Shown piece after piece: positions 6,596-11,878 of a stretch of DNA of 11,878 nt. Position 1 is the first letter of the stretch; each line of letters starts with the position of its first letter. The notes beneath the pieces are model-generated. The model was not told the origin of the DNA, did not search any database, and saw only the letters and a list, made by a program, of their open reading frames with translations. The DNA comes from Singulisphaera sp. GP187. Lineage in GTDB: Bacteria > Pseudomonadota > Gammaproteobacteria > Burkholderiales > Burkholderiaceae_C. A program made the translations under genes and the position numbers. The stretch lies in the NCBI GenBank assembly GCA_943327965.2, contig CALPYQ020000017.1, positions 1 through 11,878 on the forward strand. The letters run 5' to 3'.

Positions 6596-7414
6596 TTAAA
6601 TGGGCGACATGCCACCCATTTTGACCTCACCCTTAATTTTGGGCGGAATGATGGTGATTGAAATTCTGCGATTCAGTGGATTGGTCGGGTCTTGTGCCAT
6701 AGAAGGCACGCTGTCGCCATAACCAATGACCTGGGCAATGCGATCGATGGGTACTTTTTCGGCAATCAGTTCGCGCCTTGCAGAGTTGGCGCGTTCAGCA
6801 GAGAGTTCCCAATTGCTATAGCCATTGGCGCCGCCTGCGTAAGGTTCTGCGTCGGTATAGCCTTCAATTTTTAATTTGTGCGTAGGGCACTTGTTGGCAA
6901 CAGATGCAATTTTTTGAAATTGTTTTTTGGCAAAGTCAGACAAGGTGGTGCCGCCTCTTTGGAACAAAGGTTCGCCTGCATCTTTCAATGTAATGCGCAA
7001 ACCATCTGAGGAGTAGTCAATGTCAAACGGCATCTTGCCAGTTTGAAGCCCCGCGTCGCCTTGAATCAGCGCTTTCAATTCATTGGCAACAGGCTCAATG
7101 CAAGAGGTGTCGATGCGCTCACGTTTTGAAATGTTGTCAAACAACATAACCCACACCACAATGAAAAAAGCCATGAGCACAGTGACGAAGTCGGCATAAA
7201 CCAATTTCCACGAGCCATGATTGGTGTGTTTTTTTGTTTTTTTCCGGAAGACGCGTCTGGAAATAATTGATTTGGTTTTTGTACCTGGCCCTGGCTTTAA
7301 GGGCAGGGGCGGCGTCTCTGGTGTTGACGCGTTTTGTGAGTCGCTGTTTGAACCATTGGGCAGACCCTCCGCGTTGGCCGCACCGATGGCTTGATTGACA
7401 GTATCCGAAGCCAT
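6596..7414 (-). CDS. motB: Flagellar motor stator protein MotB
   Basis: MotB is the peptidoglycan-anchored half of the proton-driven stator and works with MotA to turn the flagellum. It has 272 residues. The single membrane segment (about 69-91) contains the proton-binding aspartate Asp75 in WKLVYADF, equivalent to Asp32 of E. coli MotB. The periplasmic OmpA/MotB domain (about 145-258) shows IEGYTDAEP and NWELSAERA, which contact peptidoglycan. The N-terminus before the membrane segment is about 43 residues longer than in E. coli: first polar, then rich in proline, and finally strongly basic (RRVFRKKTKKH). The ATG is four bases after the motA stop, with CAGG nearby, so the two genes are translationally coupled. 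The linker between membrane and OmpA domain is about 50 residues, so the plug segment, if present, lies just after residue 92. The gene ends 23 bases from the convergent LytTR regulator. Confidence 0.96.
   Translation of the reverse strand: MASDTVNQAIGAANAEGLPNGSNSDSQNASTPETPPLPLKPGPGTKTKSIISRRVFRKKTKKHTNHGSWKLVYADFVTVLMAFFIVVWVMLFDNISKRERIDTSCIEPVANELKALIQGDAGLQTGKMPFDIDYSSDGLRITLKDAGEPLFQRGGTTLSDFAKKQFQKIASVANKCPTHKLKIEGYTDAEPYAGGANGYSNWELSAERANSARRELIAEKVPIDRIAQVIGYGDSVPSMAQDPTNPLNRRISITIIPPKIKGEVKMGGMSPI
7229..7243 (-). repeat. motB: A7-C-A7 homopolymer tract inside motB
   Basis: On the + strand this reads T7-G-T7; on the coding strand it reads A7-C-A7. It encodes the Lys-Lys-Thr-Lys-Lys stretch just before the MotB membrane segment. 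Two seven-base runs this close are prone to slippage, and a one-base change would destroy MotB before its channel aspartate. The tract is in frame in this copy. Confidence 0.7.
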
Positions 7415-7418
7415 TGAA

Positions 7419-8297
7419 TTAGCCTGTCAACTTGTTGCCCGACGTGGCCATCACACCTTCAGCCAATTCGGTCATGGTGGGGCGCTGGTCGGTGAACATC
7501 ACCTTGCGACCATATTCCACCGCAATCATGGGCGAAAAGTTGCTGTAGTTGGCAATCAAAATTTCTTTCACGGCTTCAAAAGGCTTCACGTCTGCAGAAG
7601 CCAATTGCTCCATGGACCGACTGATGGGGAGCATCATGGCGTAGGCAGAAAACACACCTAACAATGTGCCCACCAAAGCTTCTGAAATTAGATCACCAAT
7701 TTCGCCAGGACCAATGCCTGTTTTAATGGAGGTCAAGGCATGAACCACACCAATAATGGCCGCCACAATGCCAAAGGCGGGCATGCTGTCGGCAAGCGTA
7801 GAAATAGATTCTGACGGCTCCAGTGCTTCTTGGTTCATCACTTCAATTTCTTGGGCCATCACAGACTCGAGTTGTCCTAGGGTTACGGTGCCGTCCATCA
7901 TCATTCGGAAATAGTCGGTAATGAATTCAATCAGGCGAGGACTTTTAAGAACGGTGGGGTATTTGGCAAAAAGCTCACTTTGTTTGGGGTCGGAAATATC
8001 TGCTTCAATGGACAAAGCGCCGTCGCGCTTGATTCTTTGCAACAGTTCAAACATGAGACACAGAAGGCCTAAGTTGGCTTCTTTGTCGCTGTGCGAAGGC
8101 AGAAAAATTCGGAAGAAGGCGCGCGTCAAACTTTTCAAATTGCGCCATTTGTTGGAGGCCACCAAGGTGCCTACCGCAGCTCCAAAAATAATCAAATATT
8201 CTTGCGGAACCCACAATTGCTCATAGTGGCCACCCAGCCAAATGAAGCCAAAAATACAAGACCCTAGGGCAATGATCCAACCAATACCAATGTTCAT
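7419..8297 (-). CDS. motA: Flagellar motor stator protein MotA
   Basis: MotA is the inner-membrane proton-channel partner of MotB; its cytoplasmic loop pushes on FliG in the rotor. It has 292 residues, close to the 295 of E. coli, and is of the E. coli type. Four hydrophobic segments lie near 3-20, 32-48, 172-190 and 205-224, with the large cytoplasmic loop between the second and third. Key residues are visible: Glu98 in the loop, Pro173 in DSMPAFGIVAAI, and Pro224, the counterpart of E. coli Pro222. At the position aligned with E. coli Arg90 there is Lys90 followed by Arg91, so the positive charge is kept. The C-terminal AVEYGRKVMFTDQRP block is characteristic. It lies 129 bases after flgL, enough room for its own promoter, and four bases before motB. 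The ribosome-binding site is weak. No sign of damage is seen. Confidence 0.97.
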   Translation of the reverse strand: MNIGIGWIIALGSCIFGFIWLGGHYEQLWVPQEYLIIFGAAVGTLVASNKWRNLKSLTRAFFRIFLPSHSDKEANLGLLCLMFELLQRIKRDGALSIEADISDPKQSELFAKYPTVLKSPRLIEFITDYFRMMMDGTVTLGQLESVMAQEIEVMNQEALEPSESISTLADSMPAFGIVAAIIGVVHALTSIKTGIGPGEIGDLISEALVGTLLGVFSAYAMMLPISRSMEQLASADVKPFEAVKEILIANYSNFSPMIAVEYGRKVMFTDQRPTMTELAEGVMATSGNKLTG

Positions 8298-8381
8298 ATC
8301 AATTCAACGGTCTGCGCCGTGAGGTTAAAAGCGAGTCAAAAAATAGTAGCATCAAAAAAAGTGACCAGCATTACAAGTTTG

Positions 8382-8407
8382 ATATCCAATGCAGTCATCA
8401 AGCTTGA
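8382..8407 (-). promoter_or_regulatory. Weak candidate sigma-28 (FliA) promoter for motAB
   Basis: Reading the - strand, TCAAGCTT (8407-8400) is followed after ten bases by TTGGATAT (8389-8382). Compared with the enteric FliA consensus (TAAAGTTT, 11 bases, GCCGATAA), the first box matches six of eight bases, the second keeps only GATA, and the spacing is one base short. It would leave an untranslated leader of roughly 75 bases before motA. The position fits a class 3 motility promoter, but the match is poor. Confidence 0.22.
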
Positions 8408-8426
8408 ACACGGGCCAACACGCCCA

Positions 8427-9260
8427 TCACAACTTTTGGAAAAGCGAATTGGCATCCAGCTTGGTCATGATCGACTGAGCGGCTTGCAATAGCGCGTTGG
8501 ACTTCACCAAGCCTGCAGTTGCGGTGGCCAAATCAGTGTCCAGCAAATTGCTGCGTTGTACTTCAACATTGTTTTTTTGCACGTCTGCAGCTTCGGTGGC
8601 TGCATCCAGTTGATTTTGCAAAAGCCCGGTTTTTACCTGAGCCCGAGTGACTTGCTTCAACACCGATTGAATGTTGTCCATGTCGCCAGAAGACAATTTG
8701 GTGCCTGCATTGAGTTTGTCTCGCACCGACTCCATGAAACCCAGCACATTTTGCGTCATGCCTTCAGGGGTCGACATCACTTCAGAATAGCTCAAGGCCG
8801 TTTCTAAAGTCACGTTGGGCGCAACCAGAACACTGGTCGGGGTGGTCGTCCTTAAAATTTGCTCACCGTTGGCATCTTTGGCCTGCGACATTTGATTGAC
8901 GGTGTTGTACAAAGTGCCGGCTTGCTGGCCAAGTATTTTGAGGCCATCAACACCCAAAGTACCATTGCCAGCTTGCACCATCATTTGCTGAAACTTGGTC
9001 AAAGCCAGATTGATGTTGCTCAGCTGCGAATCTGTTGAAGCCAAAGAAGCCGTGATGTGGTTTTGGTTCACACGGAACATAGCAAACTGTGCATTGTCCA
9101 AATCAATTTGCACACCCAAGCCAGCAGCCAAAGCATCGTCAGAGGCCAGTTGATATTTTCGGCTGGATGAAATTTGCTGTTGATACTTCACCACATCGGA
9201 AGTGTGTTGCTGCATGGACGACACGCCGCTGTCAAAGACCTGCTGGCTGCTGATTCTCAT
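8427..9260 (-). CDS. flgL: Flagellar hook-filament junction protein FlgL (HAP3)
   Basis: FlgL is exported through the flagellar type III apparatus and forms the second junction layer between FlgK and the flagellin filament. It has 277 residues. The N-terminus MRISSQQVFDSGVSSMQQ and the ISSSRKYQLASDDALAAG segment are the conserved flagellin-like D0/D1 start. The C-terminal part (about 215-277), including SNLLDTDLATATAGLVKSNALLQA, is the matching conserved end. It is shorter than E. coli FlgL (317) because the variable middle is reduced; both conserved ends are intact, so this is not a truncation. There is no N-terminal signal peptide, as expected for type III export. AAGGA eight bases before the ATG is the best ribosome-binding site in this operon. 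The gap to flgK upstream is 22 bases. Confidence 0.95.
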   Translation of the reverse strand: MRISSQQVFDSGVSSMQQHTSDVVKYQQQISSSRKYQLASDDALAAGLGVQIDLDNAQFAMFRVNQNHITASLASTDSQLSNINLALTKFQQMMVQAGNGTLGVDGLKILGQQAGTLYNTVNQMSQAKDANGEQILRTTTPTSVLVAPNVTLETALSYSEVMSTPEGMTQNVLGFMESVRDKLNAGTKLSSGDMDNIQSVLKQVTRAQVKTGLLQNQLDAATEAADVQKNNVEVQRSNLLDTDLATATAGLVKSNALLQAAQSIMTKLDANSLFQKL

Positions 9261-9282
9261 GGTGGAGGTCCTTGTTGATTAA

Positions 9283-10908
9283 TTAACCAGACAACATGCC
9301 TAGCAAGGTGTCAAACATTTGTTTGCCTGTTTGCATCAATTTGCTAGAGGCGTTGTAGAGCTGTTGGTACTTGACCAAGTTGGCAGCTTCTTCGTCCAAA
9401 TTCACGCCAGTGATCGACGACTTTTGACCCGCTAAACTTTTTTGCAAAGCTTCATCGGAGCGCTGCGTGTTTTTCCAGGTGGCAATGGTGGTGGCCACAC
9501 TGCTGGTGATAAAGGTCACGGGCGATGTGAACGAGTCACGCAGGTTTTGCAATGACGCAGAAGCGGCGGCATCCATGTTGCTGAACTGGGCGCGGTCAAA
9601 CGTGCCAACCACTTGAAACTGACGCGCATCAAACTCAGATCGGCTGAGGGCGTTGTCAATGGTTTGCCGATAATTGTTGCTCTGCAAATTGGAGCCTTCA
9701 ATGAGGTCGCTGTACACATAGGACGAGCCATCAGTTTTTTTCCAAAGGCCCTCCAGCAAAGCTTTGCCTGTGGTGTCGGTGCTGCTGCCAGTTAATGGCG
9801 TGCCATTGGATGTGGACGAGGCAAAACCAAAAATGGGTGCAATGGCAATGTTGCCGGCGCTGGCCACCTGGTTCACTTTGAGGACCAGTTGGGTGGCCAG
9901 CAAATTCAAGCTTTTTTGAACCGTTGGCACAAAGTTTTGAATCAGGTGAACATAAGCACCTGCTTTGCCATCTTGCAAAATCGTTTGGCCCGGAACCATC
10001 ACGGAATTGCCATTGGCGTCTAGCAGCGGCATGCCATTGCTTTGTTGTTGCGCAACAGCGGGCATTACCAATTTGATGTACACAGGATTTTGACCGCTCG
10101 ACGATGCCACCTTTATTCTGAGATCGCTCAGAGCCATGTCGCTTCGAATGACAGTGGTGCCAGCCGTGTTGCTGAATGTGTTGGCTTTTTCACGGTCTAC
10201 CAAATGCTGACCATTGAGCAAATAACTGGCTGTGCCGTCTTCATTGATGAGGGTGGTGCCGCCTACCAACTCTTGAAGCTTGCCCACAATGCGATCGCGC
10301 TCATCCAACAAATCTGGAGAAGCCGCAGACAGACCCGGAGTTGCTGCGCCCCGAATTTTGGCATTCACAGAAGCCAGTTGAGGTGTGAGTGAATTGGCTT
10401 GGTTGAGCACATCGGCCAATGCTTGTGAGGCATTGCTTGAAATTTGCCCCACGGTATTGGCCAGTCCTCTAACCCGATCGGCAACCAATCGTGCATTGCC
10501 AATCAGACTCTGTTGGTAAGCTGAGTTGGTCGGTTCATTGGCGATGGAGCCAGCCGCATTGAAAAAGTTGCCAAGTGCCGTGGCAATGGAGGTGGCCGGC
10601 TCAGTCAGCATGGCGTCCAAAGGCGCCACAGACTGGGTCAAGGTTTGGCTATAACTTGTTTTGCTTTGTTGTGACAGCAACTGACCCTGCAGCAAGTTGT
10701 CAAAATAGCGCGTGAAGCCCTCAACAGCAAAGGAGGTGCCTGTGATGTCCATGGACGATGGCGACAAGCCATTGACCCGAACGTTGGAGGTTCGACGCAC
10801 ATAACCCTCGACCGATGACCCCGTCACGTTTTGGGAGGTCACCAGCATGCCCGACTGCGCGGACTGCAGTCCGGCCATCGCGCTGTCAAAAAGGGCTGCT
10901 GTTCTCAC
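9283..10908 (-). CDS. flgK: Flagellar hook-associated protein FlgK (HAP1)
   Basis: FlgK forms the first hook-filament junction layer on the outside of the cell and is exported by the flagellar type III system. It has 541 residues, near the 547 of E. coli. The N-terminal rod/hook-type segment (about 5-40, LFDSAMAGLQSAQSGM) begins near residue 5, so the GTG at 10908 is the right start; a GGAA lies upstream of it. The usual NIAN...PGYSRQ stretch reads here as NVTGSSVEGYVRRT, a diverged version. A helical region (about 75-200, with DERDRIVGKLQELVG) and the C-terminal block VNLDEEAANLVKYQQLYNAS (from about 499) are classical. The middle, about 230-450, is variable and polar. It sits between flgJ (56 bases upstream) and flgL (22 bases downstream) as one transcription unit. 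Confidence 0.95.
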   Translation of the reverse strand: MRTAALFDSAMAGLQSAQSGMLVTSQNVTGSSVEGYVRRTSNVRVNGLSPSSMDITGTSFAVEGFTRYFDNLLQGQLLSQQSKTSYSQTLTQSVAPLDAMLTEPATSIATALGNFFNAAGSIANEPTNSAYQQSLIGNARLVADRVRGLANTVGQISSNASQALADVLNQANSLTPQLASVNAKIRGAATPGLSAASPDLLDERDRIVGKLQELVGGTTLINEDGTASYLLNGQHLVDREKANTFSNTAGTTVIRSDMALSDLRIKVASSSGQNPVYIKLVMPAVAQQQSNGMPLLDANGNSVMVPGQTILQDGKAGAYVHLIQNFVPTVQKSLNLLATQLVLKVNQVASAGNIAIAPIFGFASSTSNGTPLTGSSTDTTGKALLEGLWKKTDGSSYVYSDLIEGSNLQSNNYRQTIDNALSRSEFDARQFQVVGTFDRAQFSNMDAAASASLQNLRDSFTSPVTFITSSVATTIATWKNTQRSDEALQKSLAGQKSSITGVNLDEEAANLVKYQQLYNASSKLMQTGKQMFDTLLGMLSG

Positions 10909-10964
10909 TGGTGTGTTCCGTTATGAAGGGTGGCAATGTCGGGTGGTGGAAGTCAAACAGCCTT

Positions 10965-11300
10965 TTATGGCTTTACGGCAATTGCGGCAGACTTGATTAA
11001 CTGTGCGGCTTGCGCTTGCTGAATCATTTGTTGCGCCATGGCTTTTCCAAAGCCAAAGCCGCCTTGGGCTGCCATGTTGTTGGCCAACTGTTCATCGGCC
11101 AAACTCAAGTAGGTGGCATTGCTGCCACCCTTGCTGGCTTCGCTGAAAACAGAATTGCGCATTTCCCTCATCATCTGGCGCAACAAAACAGCTTCGAAAT
11201 CCTGCGCTGTTTGATTGATTTTTTGGATCTGCGCAGTTTCTAACTTAGCGCTGGTCAGCGGCTTAGCAGAAATCAGTCCAGCGATCATGAGGTCGGCCAT
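10965..11300 (-). CDS. flgJ: FlgJ-type rod-binding protein, single domain without muramidase
   Basis: This 111-residue protein matches the N-terminal rod-binding domain of FlgJ, which caps or scaffolds assembly of the flagellar rod in the periplasm. The signature FEAVLLRQMMREMRNSVF (about 35-52) and the following YLSLADEQLANNMAAQGGFGFG segment (about 64-85) are clear. E. coli FlgJ has about 313 residues and carries a C-terminal peptidoglycan hydrolase domain. Nothing of that domain is present here, and only 56 bases separate the stop from flgK, so there is no space for a frameshifted remnant. The single-domain form is known in other lineages, where a separate lytic enzyme opens the wall. The ATG is one base after the flgI stop, with GGAA inside the end of flgI, so translation is coupled to flgI. 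Confidence 0.93.
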   Translation of the reverse strand: MADLMIAGLISAKPLTSAKLETAQIQKINQTAQDFEAVLLRQMMREMRNSVFSEASKGGSNATYLSLADEQLANNMAAQGGFGFGKAMAQQMIQQAQAAQLIKSAAIAVKP

Positions 11301-11301
11301 G

Positions 11302-11878
11302 TTAAATAATTTCCAACTCAGCTTGCAGTGCGCCAGAAGACTTCATGGCTTGCAAAATAGACATCAGGTCTTGCGGTGTTGCACCCAACATGTTGATGGC
11401 TCTGACCACTTGCTCTAAGGAAGCACCTTCGTCAACTCGCACCATTTGACCGGCAGGGCCAGCGTCAATGCTGACGCGCTCATTGCGCTGGGTTACGGGA
11501 CGGTTGCGTGCCATCAAAGACTGGGGCACAGCTTGGTTGGTGGCTTGGACTTGAATCGTCATGTTGCCATGTGTCACAGCAAAAGGTGCAAGACGAACCG
11601 ATTGATTGACCACCACAGAGCCAGTGCGTGCATTGATCACCACTCTGGCAATGTCCACCACAGGCTGAATCTCAAGTTCAAGCAATTGCGCCATGACATT
11701 GACACGTTGTGCGCGTTGGACAGGTACTCGCACTGCAATGGTTCGGGCATCAACGGCGGTCACTGCATTTTCTGCATCAATCACTTTGGAGATGGCTTCT
11801 ACCGCGCGCTGAATTTGCGCAAAGTCCACCTTGTGAAAGTTGAATTCGACGATGGGGTCCATGTCGGCTTCGGGTGCT
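11302..11878 (-). CDS. flgI: Flagellar P-ring protein FlgI, C-terminal part (5' end outside window)
   Basis: FlgI builds the P ring, the bushing around the rod in the peptidoglycan layer. Only the C-terminal half (about 192 codons of roughly 370) is in the window, and the reading frame is open to the right edge. The ATG at 11862 is internal: the codons before it (APEAD) continue the frame in FlgI style. Recognisable parts are ARVVINARTGSVVVNQSVRL, the THGNMTIQV strand, and the C-terminal GATPQDLMSILQAMKSSGAL, which match the conserved end of the family. The signal peptide would be in the missing part. The gene overlaps functionally with flgJ, which starts one base after its stop. The order flgI-flgJ-flgK-flgL agrees with the usual late part of the flg operon. 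Confidence 0.95.
   Translation of the reverse strand, partial: APEADMDPIVEFNFHKVDFAQIQRAVEAISKVIDAENAVTAVDARTIAVRVPVQRAQRVNVMAQLLELEIQPVVDIARVVINARTGSVVVNQSVRLAPFAVTHGNMTIQVQATNQAVPQSLMARNRPVTQRNERVSIDAGPAGQMVRVDEGASLEQVVRAINMLGATPQDLMSILQAMKSSGALQAELEII

Noticed and set aside
8411..8426. GGGC/GCCC inverted repeat just after flgL as a terminator
   Set aside because: The stem is only four pairs with a six-base loop and no T-run follows on the - strand.
8427..9260. FlgL as a truncated or broken gene because it is shorter than in E. coli
   Set aside because: Both conserved ends are intact; only the variable middle is shorter, which is common in the family.
9283..10908. FlgK possibly truncated at its start because no ATG begins the frame
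   Set aside because: A GTG at 10908 places the conserved LFDSAMAGLQSAQ segment at the usual position, so the gene is complete.
10956..10975. AGCC/GGCT inverted repeat at the flgJ stop as an attenuator
   Set aside because: Four pairs around a loop of about six A/T bases is too weak and common by chance.

Overview
This window looks like a chromosomal segment from a flagellated betaproteobacterium, most likely a Burkholderiales member of the Comamonadaceae type. The grounds are the order rsmB / DUF4390 protein / NtrY-like kinase / compact NtrX-like regulator, moderate GC by eye, and heavy use of TTG for leucine. The taxon is inferred from gene order and protein style, not from a search. The DNA is almost fully coding: the longest gap between genes is about 134 bases. 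I see no tRNA, rRNA, CRISPR array, insertion sequence or phage gene.

Left block (bases 1-4618, + strand): the 3' two thirds of rsmB (16S rRNA m5C967 methyltransferase, start outside the window), a small exported DUF4390 protein, a large membrane-bound NtrY-family histidine kinase, and a response regulator made of a receiver plus the NtrX-type Fis helix-turn-helix but no AAA+ sigma-54 domain. The first three are closely packed and probably co-transcribed. The regulator follows after 82 bases.

Middle block (4753-6572, + strand): a second, unrelated two-component pair. It consists of a LytS/AlgZ-type kinase with two membrane segments and a LytTR-domain response regulator (AlgR/LytR type), 11 bases apart.

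Right block (6596-11878, - strand): the end of a flagellar operon read right to left as flgI (5' part outside the window), flgJ (rod-binding domain only), flgK, flgL, then motA and motB. FlgI forms the P ring, FlgJ helps assemble the rod, FlgK and FlgL form the hook-filament junction, and MotA/MotB form the proton-driven stator. The last flagellar gene, motB, meets the LytTR regulator tail to tail with only 23 bases between them.

No clearly new system is visible. The points most worth a second look are the NtrX-like regulator without its AAA+ domain, the exported DUF4390 protein next to a kinase with a large periplasmic domain, the FlgJ without a muramidase domain, motAB attached to the end of flgIJKL, and the LytS/LytTR pair convergent with the flagellar operon.
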